Shown here piece after piece: positions 44,399 to 53,713 of a stretch of 64,000 nt of DNA; positions within the stretch are counted from its first letter, which is position 1; every line of letters begins with the position of its first letter. A model generated the notes under the pieces. It worked only from the letters and a program-made list of their open reading frames with translations, was not told where the DNA came from and did not search any database. The translations under genes and the position numbers were made by a program. This DNA is from OLB11 sp041392835 (GTDB lineage Bacteria; Bacteroidota; Bacteroidia; Chitinophagales; Chitinophagaceae), in the NCBI GenBank assembly GCA_041392835.1, contig JAWKLF010000004.1, forward strand, positions 143,241-207,240. The letters run 5' to 3'.

Positions 44399-44632
44399 AT
44401 GTCTAATAAAAATAATATCAATATTTCATATAAAACTAATTTTATAGATGCGCAAGAGGTAAGCCATTTGTGCCATTACTTACAAACATTACAAACTACC
44501 TATAAGCAATCGTTTGTATCAGAATTAATAAATATTAATACCCATCAAAAAAGTCGAGAAGTTTTAAAGATTAAAAAATATTTTCAATCTAAAAAAGCAA
44601 AACCGTTTGAGTTTATACATTGTCTTAATTAA
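44399..44632 (+). CDS. hypothetical 77-residue protein
   Basis: Soluble, mildly basic, no signal peptide. The ATG is 1 nt after the preceding stop codon and the gene ends 22 nt before recR, so it is probably co-transcribed. It contains SHLCHYLQTLQTTYKQSF and a lysine-rich C-terminus. No family recognised. Confidence 0.5.
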   Translation: MSNKNNINISYKTNFIDAQEVSHLCHYLQTLQTTYKQSFVSELININTHQKSREVLKIKKYFQSKKAKPFEFIHCLN

Positions 44633-44654
44633 CTTAGATTACTAAAATAAAAAC

Positions 44655-45269
44655 ATGAAGTTTTCTTCATCTCTTATAGAACAAGCAGTATTAGAGTTTT
44701 CAAAGTTGCCCGGCGTTGGAAAAAAAACTGCCTTGCGCCATGTTTTACACTTACTAAAAACTGATCAAGAAAAAGTAAACTACTTTGCAGAAGTGATAAT
44801 AAACATGCGTAATAATATTCAATATTGCAACTTATGTTTTAATGTTTCAGATAGCAATGAATGTAAAATTTGTAGTGATTTTTCGCGAAAGCGAAACATA
44901 ATATGTGTTGTAGAAAACATACGAGATGTGATGTCGATTGAGTCTACACAGCATTATAGCGGATTGTATCATGTATTAGGAGCATTGCTATCGCCTATCG
45001 ATGGCATTGGTCCAGAGCAACTTACTATTCAATCTCTTATAGAAAGGGCTAAAACAAATGATACTACAGAAATTATATTTGCATTAAGCCCAACACTCGA
45101 AGGCGATACAACAAGCTATTATATTCATAAAAAACTGGCTGACATGCCAATTCGGTTCACTACACTTTCTCGTGGTGTAGCTTTTGGGGGCGAATTGGAA
45201 TATACCGACGATTTGACATTGGCCCGATCTATTATGAATAGAAGACCTTTGGAAGATATGGTTAAATAG
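44655..45269 (+). CDS. recR: recombination mediator RecR
   Basis: 204 residues. Helix-hairpin-helix LPGVGKKTALRHVLHLL lies at 17-33, a C4 zinc finger CNLCFNVSDSNECKIC at ~57-72, and the Toprim domain begins with IICVVENIRDVMSIE and includes LSPTLEGDTTSYYI. RecR with RecF/RecO loads RecA onto gapped DNA. The 3' end overlaps the convergent transporter gene by 8 nt. Confidence 0.95.
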   Translation: MKFSSSLIEQAVLEFSKLPGVGKKTALRHVLHLLKTDQEKVNYFAEVIINMRNNIQYCNLCFNVSDSNECKICSDFSRKRNIICVVENIRDVMSIESTQHYSGLYHVLGALLSPIDGIGPEQLTIQSLIERAKTNDTTEIIFALSPTLEGDTTSYYIHKKLADMPIRFTTLSRGVAFGGELEYTDDLTLARSIMNRRPLEDMVK

Positions 45270-45867
45270 AAAATGTTTTACTTTTAATTTCCTTCTTCCA
45301 TTTAAAGAATCCCATAATACCCAAAACTAAATAAATGCTAATGAGCAATGCCGTAAGCTGCAATGATTTGTAACACATCAATGGTATTGCTATCATATTT
45401 GAAATAGAAAGCCAAATCCAATTTTCAATTTTTCGAAGTACCAATAAGTAAGTTCCTGCCCATGCCAAGGCACTAACAAAAGCATCAAAAAATGGCACAT
45501 TACTATCAGAAAAATAAAAAAGTGTAACATATAAAATACCAAATGATACAAAAAATACAATAAAAGCACGAATCCAATAGCGCCTAGTTGAATACGAAAT
45601 TTGAATAATTTGATCTGATGATTTCCAATAGATTAGACCAGCTATACTGGCTACTAAATAATAGATATTGAGAAGGGACTCTGCATAGAGTGCAAACTGA
45701 AAAAAAAGAATAGAGTAAAGTGAAGACGATAAAGCCCCAAAATAAAAATTTATTTTTTTATTAAAATAGGAGAACACTATTTGCAATAGTGCTATCACAA
45801 AAGCAAACCATTCAAATAGCGATGTTTGAATAAACTGATTTAGAATAGCCTGAAAAAAATCTATCAT
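45262..45867 (-). CDS. PnuC-family vitamin transporter (nicotinamide riboside or thiamine)
   Basis: 201 residues with seven predicted helices. Family blocks are LFEWFAFVIALLQIVFSYFNKKINFYFG split over helices 1-2, ESLLNIYYLVASIAGLIYW, AWAGTYLLVLRKIENWIWL and SISNMIAIPLMCYKSL. PnuC proteins carry nicotinamide riboside, and PnuT relatives carry thiamine. The substrate cannot be read with certainty. A TPP-controlled receptor lies 2.1 kb away, but this gene follows RNase G by 37 nt and has no riboswitch of its own. Confidence 0.8.
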   Translation of the reverse strand: MIDFFQAILNQFIQTSLFEWFAFVIALLQIVFSYFNKKINFYFGALSSSLYSILFFQFALYAESLLNIYYLVASIAGLIYWKSSDQIIQISYSTRRYWIRAFIVFFVSFGILYVTLFYFSDSNVPFFDAFVSALAWAGTYLLVLRKIENWIWLSISNMIAIPLMCYKSLQLTALLISIYLVLGIMGFFKWKKEIKSKTFSI

Positions 45868-45904
45868 GAAAGAGTGGAGTATCTTTATGTATAAAATTAA
45901 TACA

Positions 45905-47458
45905 TTAAAACTTCATTTCCTCTCCAGTATTATCATCAAAAAATTTGTATTGTAAAAAATCAAATCCTTCATCTTGCAACAAAGCAAATTTGCCATATTT
46001 TTTCTTCCATTTATTCGCTAAAGTATTGAAGAAAAAACCTTTGGTAAGATGTGAATATACTATAGGATGCACATGTAGAGACAAAGCAACTTTTACGTTA
46101 GAAGTCAAATATTTTATATGTTTTTCTATATCGTCTAGCAATAAGTGCGATGAACGAACCTTTCCAGTACCCTCACAACTTGGGCACTGCTCCGAAGTAG
46201 AAATTTTAATTTCAGGTCTTAAACGCTGTCTTGTAATTTGGAGTAAGCCAAAACGACTCAAAGGCAATACAGAATGTTTAGCCCTATCATTGCTCATAAA
46301 ACGCTCCATAGCATCTGCTATCTCTCTTCTATTATCGGCATTTTTCATGTCGATAAAGTCTACAATAATAATTCCTCCTATATCTCTCAAACGGAGCTGA
46401 CGTGCTATTTCGTGGGCTGCTTCTAAATTAGTTTTTATGGCAGTATCTTCTTGATTTTCGTTTGAAAATTTATGACCACTATTTACATCTATTACATGTA
46501 GCGCTTCTGTGTGTTCAATAATCAAATAGCCACCACTATCCAACATTACCATTTTTCCGAAAGCATTTTTTACTTGCTTTGAAATGCCAAAATGATCAAA
46601 AATAGTAGCACCATTGTTGTAATGAGAGACTATATGCTCTCGCCCTGGCGATACTGTAGCTATATACTCACGAGCATCGTCGGCTATGGTGTTGTTGTTT
46701 GCTATTATTTTATTAAAATCTTTATTGAGTAAATCTCTCAGTAAAGATGTGGTTTTATTTTGTTCGCTGAGAATTTTTTGAGGAGGCTTTGCTTTTTTCA
46801 GATTAAATTGAATAGCATTCCACGATTCAATTATTTGTATTAAATCTTTGTGCAATTCAGCACTACTTTGCCCCTCGGCTGCTGTACGTACAATAATCCC
46901 AAAATTCTTTGGTTTTATGCTTTCCATGATGCGCAATAATCGCTTGCGTTCCTCGGTGCTATGTATTTTGCGAGAAACGTTGACAAAATTATTAAATGGA
47001 GTTACAACTATAAAACGTCCTGGTAAAGAAATTTCACAACTAATTCGAGGACCTTTAGAAGAGATGGGTTCTTTTAGAATTTGCACTAAAATATTGGGCT
47101 TGCCTTGAATCACTTCAGTGATTTTGCCTGTTTTCACAATCTCCTCTTCCATTTTGAAAGTTGAAAAGTCAAAACCTCTTTCTGAGTTATCATGTATGGC
47201 TAAATCTGTAAATTTCAGTAAGCTTTTAAAATATGGACTCAAATCGGTATAATGCAAAAAAGCATCCTTTTCGTGGCCAATATCCACAAAAACGGCATTT
47301 AAGCCAGGCATCATCTTTTTGATTTTGCCAAGATACAAATCGCCTACATTGAAATTTCCTCCTGAGTTATCAAAATGTAGTTCAACTAATTTTTTATCCT
47401 CCAATAAGGCAATTTCAACTCCACTATCAGACGACTGAATAATGAGTTCTTTATTCAC
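45905..47458 (-). CDS. rng: ribonuclease G/E family endoribonuclease
   Basis: 517 residues. An S1-like domain (about 38-125, GDLYLGKIKKMMPGLNAVFVDIG) comes first. The catalytic core contains HVIDVNSG and IIIVDFIDMKNADNRREI, the acidic Mg-binding pair. The zinc-link CPSCEGTGKV precedes the C-terminal small domain. It matures or degrades structured RNAs, including 16S rRNA 5' ends. It is short and lacks the E. coli RNase E tail. Confidence 0.92.
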   Translation of the reverse strand: MNKELIIQSSDSGVEIALLEDKKLVELHFDNSGGNFNVGDLYLGKIKKMMPGLNAVFVDIGHEKDAFLHYTDLSPYFKSLLKFTDLAIHDNSERGFDFSTFKMEEEIVKTGKITEVIQGKPNILVQILKEPISSKGPRISCEISLPGRFIVVTPFNNFVNVSRKIHSTEERKRLLRIMESIKPKNFGIIVRTAAEGQSSAELHKDLIQIIESWNAIQFNLKKAKPPQKILSEQNKTTSLLRDLLNKDFNKIIANNNTIADDAREYIATVSPGREHIVSHYNNGATIFDHFGISKQVKNAFGKMVMLDSGGYLIIEHTEALHVIDVNSGHKFSNENQEDTAIKTNLEAAHEIARQLRLRDIGGIIIVDFIDMKNADNRREIADAMERFMSNDRAKHSVLPLSRFGLLQITRQRLRPEIKISTSEQCPSCEGTGKVRSSHLLLDDIEKHIKYLTSNVKVALSLHVHPIVYSHLTKGFFFNTLANKWKKKYGKFALLQDEGFDFLQYKFFDDNTGEEMKF

Positions 47459-47554
47459 AGTAATGAATAGTAAGTTTTATAAATAGCTATGAAAAAATAT
47501 CGGCAGCTCGAAATAAGAGCTGTCGATTGATTAAAATAGAAAGAAAAAAGAATA

Positions 47555-47644
47555 TTATTTTTTCTTATGACGATTTTTTCTTAATCTTTTCTTTCTTTTG
47601 TGTGTAGCAATTTTGTGACGTTTACGTTTTTTTCCGCAAGGCAT
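47555..47644 (-). CDS. AURKAIP1/COX24-type ribosomal small peptide
   Basis: 29 residues starting at the ATG complementary to 47642-47644: MPCGKKRKRHKIATHKRKKR then LRKNRHKKK. The extreme basic composition and the KKRKRHKIATHKRKKRLRKN pattern match the AURKAIP1/COX24 (DUF1713) family, related to mitoribosomal protein mS38. Such peptides are ribosome components in Bacteroidota. It lies 22 nt after the TPR gene on the same strand. Confidence 0.82.
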   Translation of the reverse strand: MPCGKKRKRHKIATHKRKKRLRKNRHKKK

Positions 47645-47665
47645 ATCTAATATGTTTTAAATTTT

Positions 47666-48508
47666 TTAATTAAATGTATTTATATATTTATCTATTTCTT
47701 TACTAAAGTCTGGATTATTGACCAGCTTTTTACACTGTTCAAATAGTTCAATGGCTTTTTCTTTATTTCCTGTGCCTTTATAAGCTTCTGCCAAAAAATA
47801 AAGTGCCTCTGTGTTTTCAGGCCTTAGTGAAAGAACTTTTTCTAATCTTTTTATTGCCTTATCAAACTGTCCCGATTGAATGCCAAGTTTACCAAGTATG
47901 ATGTTTGCACTTATGTTATTACTGTCTTTTTGAGTAATATCTCTAAGTAGGGATACACCATTCATTGTTTCGCCTGTACCATCAATATAGCATGTTGCTA
48001 AAGCAATTTTTGTGTCTGTGTTATTGGGGTTCAGCTCTAATACTTTATTAAAACTTTCAATAGCCTCTAACGCTTGCCACTTTCTCATTTGAGGCTTTTC
48101 GGTCCTACCGAGTATAGCCAAAAATAAATTTCCTGCAAAATTGAGGCTTTTTTCTGTATTTTCCAAAAAAGCTGCCTTCTTATAATAATATGCAGCCAAG
48201 TTGAGGTCTTTTTCTGCCTCCCAAAACTCAGCAAGATCTTTAAATGCCACTGCGTTTTGATTTTCTTTTGCTATCTGCGTTAATTTTTTTTCTTTATCCA
48301 GCTGAGTTGTTTTCAGTTTTGCAACAATTTCTTTTTCGTAGGCTTGAATATCGGTAGCTACTATATCCTTAGTAGCATTTGGGAATGCTTTATTTTCAGT
48401 AGATTGAGCAGTGGATTTATTTTTTTTGCCAGTAAAATTACCACCAAAGTATAATCCTATTGCAATTACGATAAACGATACAATAAATGCAATATGGTAT
48501 TTACTCAC
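47666..48508 (-). CDS. membrane-anchored TPR protein
   Basis: 280 residues. One N-terminal membrane helix (about 7-24, IAFIVSFIVIAIGLYFGG) is followed by a charged linker and at least four TPR units (for example SFNKVLELNPNNTDTKIALA and KRLEKVLSLRPENTEALYFL). The gene lies 17 nt downstream of an HU gene, an arrangement common in Bacteroidota. Function unknown; probably a periplasmic scaffold. Confidence 0.75.
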   Translation of the reverse strand: MSKYHIAFIVSFIVIAIGLYFGGNFTGKKNKSTAQSTENKAFPNATKDIVATDIQAYEKEIVAKLKTTQLDKEKKLTQIAKENQNAVAFKDLAEFWEAEKDLNLAAYYYKKAAFLENTEKSLNFAGNLFLAILGRTEKPQMRKWQALEAIESFNKVLELNPNNTDTKIALATCYIDGTGETMNGVSLLRDITQKDSNNISANIILGKLGIQSGQFDKAIKRLEKVLSLRPENTEALYFLAEAYKGTGNKEKAIELFEQCKKLVNNPDFSKEIDKYINTFN

Positions 48509-48525
48509 GTTGGGTTTTAATGGAA

Positions 48526-48840
48526 TTAGTCTTCGTTTTTAACTTCTACGATTGTTGAAACATCTATTTTCTTAACTTCATCTATAAATTCTTTGGCTGG
48601 TTTGAAGTTAGGTATATAGTGTTCAGGAATATAAATAGAAGTATTTTTTTTAATATTACGGCCAATTTTAGCTGCTCTTTTCTTAACGATAAAGCTACCA
48701 AAGCCTCTAATATAAACGTTTTCGCCTTCAACTAATGATTTTTTTACGTTTGCAAAAAAACTCTCAATAGCAACTAATACGTCCACTTTGGGCACGCCAG
48801 TTTCTTCTGAAATGATGTTTATTATGTCTGCTTTTTTCAC
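48526..48840 (-). CDS. HU/IHF-family DNA-binding protein
   Basis: 104 residues. It has the classic N-terminal helices (KKADIINIISEETGVPK), the FFANVKKSLVEGENVYIRGFGSF turn region, and the DNA-binding arm with RAAKIGRNIKKN and the proline tip replaced by STSIYIPEH-like residues. The arm sequence and length suggest a histone-like architectural protein. A ~10-residue acidic tail follows. First gene of an HU-TPR-small ribosomal peptide group. Confidence 0.88.
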   Translation of the reverse strand: MKKADIINIISEETGVPKVDVLVAIESFFANVKKSLVEGENVYIRGFGSFIVKKRAAKIGRNIKKNTSIYIPEHYIPNFKPAKEFIDEVKKIDVSTIVEVKNED

Positions 48841-48946
48841 TGTAGATTATTTTTGTGAATGTAAATTTATGCAATATTAACATTATTTAGCAAACTTTGC
48901 TCATAATATTATACTCATTTTTAATACTTTAACGTAGCAATAAATT

Positions 48947-49981
48947 TTGTTTTCTGATTTCATTTTACAGTGGTATCTAACTGCCAATCAAAGGAATATG
49001 CCGTGGAGAGGCATTAAAAACCCTTATAAAATATGGCTAAGTGAAATTATTTTGCAACAAACTCGAGTGGAACAAGGACTTCCCTATTATGAACTTTTTA
49101 GCAAAAAATATAAAACTATTGAGCAATTGGCCAATGCTTCGGACGATGATGTTTTTAAACTTTGGCAAGGACTTGGCTACTACAATAGATGTCGTAACAT
49201 GTTATCAACAGCTCGATATATTACAAATGAACTACAAGGTCGATTTCCAAATGAATATGAAGACATTTTGAAACTAAAAGGTATAGGGGCTTATACAGCA
49301 GCTGCTATCGCTTCTTTTGCTTTCGAAAAACCTCACGCTGTAGTTGATGGCAATGTGGTTAGAGTGCTAAGCAGATATTTTGGTCTATTTGAGGATTTCT
49401 CGACAGGAAAAGGAAAGAAATTCATGCATCAATTTGCACAAGAGCAGCTGCCCAAAACAAAAAGTTCTGTGTATAATCAAGCAATTATGGATTTTGGCAG
49501 TCAGGTTTGTAAACCCCTATCTCCAAGCTGTCATCAGTGTCCTTTGATTGCTACATGCTACGCTTACAGAAATAAAAAAATAGGTGATTTGCCTATTAAG
49601 AAAAAGCGATTGGCTCTGAAAGAAAGACATTTTAATTATTTTATTATTACAGATAAAAAATCGTTACTCATTCAAAAAAGAATGAAAAAGGATATATGGC
49701 AACATCTTTATGAATTTCATTTAATAGAAGGCGGCAAAAAAAATGCTTTGAACGAAATGAAAAGAAAGTTTAATTCTATATCACAATTAGCCAGTCTACA
49801 ACAAACCTTATCGCATCAAAAAATTGAAGCTACTTTTTTTTATATTGAGACTACCCACTTAAAAAAATGGGCAAAGAGCTTGTCTATGGAACAAATAGCC
49901 ATCGAAAATATTCATACAATAGCTTTTCCACGTATTATCAGTCTATTTTTAGAAAATAATTTTAAAGGTAATAGTCGATAA
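48947..49981 (+). CDS. mutY: A/G-specific adenine DNA glycosylase
   Basis: 344 residues. It removes A opposite 8-oxoG. Catalytic Glu33 lies in LSEIILQQTRV and catalytic Asp134 in AVVDGNVVRV. The HhH motif is LKGIGAYTAAAIASFA, and the [4Fe-4S] cluster cysteines are CKPLSPSCHQCPLIATC. A C-terminal NUDIX-like 8-oxoG recognition domain follows from about 225. The start is TTG; no ATG or GTG lies in frame ahead of the conserved MPWRGI block. Confidence 0.93.
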   Translation: MFSDFILQWYLTANQRNMPWRGIKNPYKIWLSEIILQQTRVEQGLPYYELFSKKYKTIEQLANASDDDVFKLWQGLGYYNRCRNMLSTARYITNELQGRFPNEYEDILKLKGIGAYTAAAIASFAFEKPHAVVDGNVVRVLSRYFGLFEDFSTGKGKKFMHQFAQEQLPKTKSSVYNQAIMDFGSQVCKPLSPSCHQCPLIATCYAYRNKKIGDLPIKKKRLALKERHFNYFIITDKKSLLIQKRMKKDIWQHLYEFHLIEGGKKNALNEMKRKFNSISQLASLQQTLSHQKIEATFFYIETTHLKKWAKSLSMEQIAIENIHTIAFPRIISLFLENNFKGNSR

Positions 49982-49983
49982 GG

Positions 49984-49991
49984 TACTTTTG
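49984..49991 (+). promoter_or_regulatory. -7 promoter element before tRNA-Arg
   Basis: TACTTTTG starts 2 nt after the mutY stop codon and ends 15 nt before the tRNA 5' end. Confidence 0.55.
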
Positions 49992-50006
49992 CAAACACTT
50001 GTTCAG

Positions 50007-50076
50007 GTCCCATAGTTTAATGGATAAAACGGAAGTTTCCTAAACTTTTGATCCAAGTTCGATTCTTGGTGGGACT
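50007..50076 (+). tRNA. tRNA-Arg (CCU)
   Basis: 70-nt cloverleaf. The acceptor GTCCCAT pairs with GTGGGAC. The D-arm is AGTTTAATGGATAAAACG, the anticodon arm GAAGT-TTCCTAA-ACTTT has CCT as anticodon, and the T-arm is CCAAG-TTCGATT-CTTGG. The base after the acceptor stem is T and CCA is not encoded. Repeat copy B begins 6 nt downstream. Confidence 0.92.
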
Positions 50077-50081
50077 ACTCT

Positions 50082-50203
50082 CTTATACCGATTGTGCTGC
50101 TGTAACAGACAAAAAAATTGGTCTTAAACCTGAATGCACTTAGGACACTATCGGCATAGACCACTCTAAAAAATGGTCTGAACCCAATTTAAGATTGGTA
50201 TTA
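50082..50203. repeat. dispersed structured repeat, copy B (~122 bp)
   Basis: Inverted relative to copy A at 10276-10399. The core at 50152-50203 matches A in 49 of 52 bases. The other part is bounded by an imperfect inverted repeat, CTTATACCGAT (50082-50092) and ATCGGCATAG (50150-50159), like the one bounding A. It fills the space between tRNA-Arg and smc, and its outer end is the smc stop codon. Confidence 0.75.
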
Positions 50204-53200
50204 ATTTAAACTTCTAAAATCTACAGGTACTAATTTGCTTACGCCTGCCTCTTGCATAGTGACACCATAAATAACATCTACGCTTGCCATGGTTTGCTTA
50301 TTATGCGTAACTATTATAAACTGTGAATTGTCCGAAAAGCGGCGTATCATATTTGTAAATTTACCAACGTTAGCATCGTCTAAAGGCGCATCTACCTCAT
50401 CCAAAACGCAGAACGGTGCTGGCTTTATAAGGTATATAGCAAACAAAAATGCTGCCGAAGTAAGGGTTTTCTCACCTCCAGAAAGTTGAGTAATCGTACT
50501 TGGTTTTTTGCCTTTTGGTTGAGCATAAATCTCTATTGCCGTTTCTGCTAAATTTTCTGGGTCTACCAATCTCATATCGCAAGTATCATCTTCAGTAAAT
50601 AAAGCATGAAATACATTAATAAAATTTTCTTTTACTTTTTCAAAGGTTTCTAAAAACTTTTGATTAGCTGTCAATTCAACTTCTTCTATAGTTTTTAGTA
50701 AACTTTCTTTTGCATTTACGAGGTCCGCTTTTTGTTCTTGTATAAATTCATATCGAGCTTTTATTTCTTTATATGCTTCTACCGCCATTGGGTTTACTTC
50801 GCCCAAATTGTCAATTCTTTTTTTCAGTTTTTCAACCTCAATATTAAGCTCTTCAATACTTTGTTCTCCAACACGTGGATTTTTAAGTACATCATCTAAA
50901 TCTACTTTAAACTCTACAAACAATCTTTCTTTCATTGAGGCCAAATGCAATTTCATTTCAGATAATTTATCTTTTATCGTAGTGAGTTGCGATTCGTTTT
51001 GTTGTTTTTCTTTTTTCTTTTGATTTAATGTTGACTCTTTTGTAGCCAGTTCATTTCTGAAATTATAAAAAGCCTGGTCTTTTTCGTTGAGCGATTTTTC
51101 TTTTACTTCTTTTTCTTTTAGAATTTCAAAAAGCAAATTTTCTAAATCTTGAAATGCTGTTTGAGTAAGTCCTATTTGATTTATTGTATTTTCTTTTTCT
51201 TGAAACAATTGCTGAACCTTTTGTTGCAAATCGGCAATTTGGTTAGAGCGTATCGTAGTTTCATTTTTCAACTCATTAATTTTACTGTGTTGTCTTGTTA
51301 CTACAATATTGTGCTGATTATATTCCTCATTGGCCTTATTATATTCTCCTTCTATCAGCGCATATTTTGCTTGGCTCGATTGCATGTTATCAAAGGCCAA
51401 AGTCATTTGTGTATTTTTATCTTGATGCAAAGACACTATTTCGTCTATAGCAAGCTGTGCAGTTTGTAACTGTTCGTTGAGTTGTTTGGTCCTTAGCTCT
51501 GTTTGTTCTTTTCGTTGACTAATGGTTTCTATCTTATGCAGACATTGAATGATTAGATTTTCTTCTTTAGCAATTTGGTTTTTTAAGGTTTCAATTTCTT
51601 CATTTTTTATTTCTTGATTAAAGCCTATAATATCATTCTGAGTATTTTTTATTTTTTCTTCAAAAGAATGTACTCTTTCTTTAATAGCATTTATTTCTTT
51701 CTGCAAAATTTCCAATCGCTGAGTACGACCAATTTTATTACCTTCAAATACACCAACACTTCCGCCCACAATACGTTTTCCGGTTTTGTAACTCGACGCA
51801 TCTTGTTGAAGATAGACGTGTTTAGGATTTGTATGATGCTGAATATCATTAGTGATACAAACATTATGAAGCAAATACTGCAATAAAGGATAATACTTTT
51901 CATCTGTTTTTAACACATCCAATGCTGCTATTTCTTCGGCCTCAAAGTTTGATTTTTCTTTTTGGTTTATCTCTGAAAGAATAAAAAAGCCCGCTTTACC
52001 TTTTTGACTATTTTGTAGCAAGGATATAGCATGATATGCTTGCTCGGGAGTATCTACTACATAATAATTTAAATATTTATCCAAATACCCTTCTATACAT
52101 TTTCTGTATTCTTCTTTAACAGTAAATAGTTCCGACAACAAGGTTGTACCATATTTCCATTCACTGTGTTTACTTAAAAATTTGATGCTATCTGGATAGC
52201 CTTCCAAATTTTCAATCAAGGACTTTAATAGATTGTACTCATTTTGCTTGGCATCAAATTTTCTATTTTCAGCTATCAATTCATTTCTATGTGTTTCAAG
52301 AATAGCCTGAGAGTTTAATAATTTTTCGGTAGCTTCTTCTTGTTTTATAATTCGTTCTTGTAGTATAGATTTTTTTTCGTCAACTTGTTTTTGATAGTTT
52401 TCGTGAATTTCCTTTTGCTTTTCTATTTCTTGGTATTGTGCTTTAGCATCATCGTCTAATTGTACTATAGAGCGTTTTATATTATTTATATTGCTTTGCG
52501 AAACGGCAATCGTTTTTTCGGCATCAAAATGCTCAATTTGGATTTTTTGATGTTCGTTTCTTAAAGAATCTAACTCATTTTTTTGAGTATCAAATTCCTT
52601 ACGTTTTTCATCCAAATGTATTCTTAACTCTTCTACCCTTTTAGTTAGAGCCACTAATTCATTTTCTTCATGCTTTATTTTTTCGTTGGCATCTTGTATG
52701 GCTTTTTGAAAAAGAACTATTTGTGCCTGATCGTGATCGATGGCTTTTTGGTTGGTATTGCTTAACTGATTTAAATGCTCAATTTTTTGAGAAGAAAGAT
52801 TTTTATCGTGTTCTGTATTTCTTATTTTTTCTAAGAAATTATTAAATTCCTTTTGTAGTTGATGCAACTCTTCTTCTTTTTTTAGCAAAGCAAGTTTTTC
52901 ATTTTCCAAATGCGCATCCTGTGTAGCTATTTCTGTTTCTAAAGCTAAAATAGCGTCGACATTGTGTTGTTGTTGCGTATTAAGTTGCTGATATGAATCA
53001 TTAAAATCTTCTAAAGAAGCTTTTACAAATTCTATGCTTACTTCTTTATAATCGCTTTTGATAGCATGGTATTTTTCAGCTTTTTTTGCTTGACTTTCGA
53101 GCGAACGAAGATTGTTTGAGATTTCAAATAATAAATCTTCTATTCTGTTTAGATCTAATTCGGTAGCATCTAATTTAGATTTTGCTTCTTTTTTTCTGGT

Positions 53201-53713
53201 CTTATATATTGATATACCCGATGCTTGTTCAAGCATTCTTCGTCTGCTATTATCCTTATCTTTTATGATATCATCTACCATGCCCAGCTCTATAATTGAA
53301 TAGCTGTCTGAGGTAACACCTGTATCTAAAAAAAGATTTGTTATGTCTTTTAATCTACAGGTTACATCATTAAGTCGATATTCACTTTCGCCATTTTTAT
53401 AAAATTTTCTCGATATAGTAACGGTATTAAAATCGGTTGGCAATAGATTTTTTGTATTTTCAAAAGTCAAGGACACTTCTGCCAGTCCGGAACCATTTCT
53501 TGATTTAGAACCATTAAAAATGAGGTCTTCTAAATTGTCCGAACGGAGGGTTTTAATTTTATGTTCTCCTATAACCCAGCGTATGGCATCTACAATATTT
53601 GATTTACCACATCCATTAGGTCCTACTATACCCGTTATTTGATTATCCAGATTTATAATGGTTTTGTCTGCAAAACTTTTAAATCCCTTTATTTCTAATG
53701 CTTTTAGTCTCAC
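50201..53713 (-). CDS. smc: chromosome segregation ATPase SMC
   Basis: 1170 residues, the usual length. Walker A is GPNGCGKSNIVDAIRWVIGE. A coiled coil runs from ~170 to 500. The hinge (about 505-660) contains LENLEGYPDSIKFLSKH and ends with KTGKRIVGGSVGVFEG. A return coiled coil follows. The C-terminal head has signature TQLSGGEKTLTSAAFLF and Walker B CVLDEVDAPLDD. With ScpA/ScpB it compacts and segregates chromosomes; those partners are not in the window. The stop codon coincides with the edge of repeat copy B. Confidence 0.96.
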   Translation of the reverse strand: MRLKALEIKGFKSFADKTIINLDNQITGIVGPNGCGKSNIVDAIRWVIGEHKIKTLRSDNLEDLIFNGSKSRNGSGLAEVSLTFENTKNLLPTDFNTVTISRKFYKNGESEYRLNDVTCRLKDITNLFLDTGVTSDSYSIIELGMVDDIIKDKDNSRRRMLEQASGISIYKTRKKEAKSKLDATELDLNRIEDLLFEISNNLRSLESQAKKAEKYHAIKSDYKEVSIEFVKASLEDFNDSYQQLNTQQQHNVDAILALETEIATQDAHLENEKLALLKKEEELHQLQKEFNNFLEKIRNTEHDKNLSSQKIEHLNQLSNTNQKAIDHDQAQIVLFQKAIQDANEKIKHEENELVALTKRVEELRIHLDEKRKEFDTQKNELDSLRNEHQKIQIEHFDAEKTIAVSQSNINNIKRSIVQLDDDAKAQYQEIEKQKEIHENYQKQVDEKKSILQERIIKQEEATEKLLNSQAILETHRNELIAENRKFDAKQNEYNLLKSLIENLEGYPDSIKFLSKHSEWKYGTTLLSELFTVKEEYRKCIEGYLDKYLNYYVVDTPEQAYHAISLLQNSQKGKAGFFILSEINQKEKSNFEAEEIAALDVLKTDEKYYPLLQYLLHNVCITNDIQHHTNPKHVYLQQDASSYKTGKRIVGGSVGVFEGNKIGRTQRLEILQKEINAIKERVHSFEEKIKNTQNDIIGFNQEIKNEEIETLKNQIAKEENLIIQCLHKIETISQRKEQTELRTKQLNEQLQTAQLAIDEIVSLHQDKNTQMTLAFDNMQSSQAKYALIEGEYNKANEEYNQHNIVVTRQHSKINELKNETTIRSNQIADLQQKVQQLFQEKENTINQIGLTQTAFQDLENLLFEILKEKEVKEKSLNEKDQAFYNFRNELATKESTLNQKKKEKQQNESQLTTIKDKLSEMKLHLASMKERLFVEFKVDLDDVLKNPRVGEQSIEELNIEVEKLKKRIDNLGEVNPMAVEAYKEIKARYEFIQEQKADLVNAKESLLKTIEEVELTANQKFLETFEKVKENFINVFHALFTEDDTCDMRLVDPENLAETAIEIYAQPKGKKPSTITQLSGGEKTLTSAAFLFAIYLIKPAPFCVLDEVDAPLDDANVGKFTNMIRRFSDNSQFIIVTHNKQTMASVDVIYGVTMQEAGVSKLVPVDFRSLN

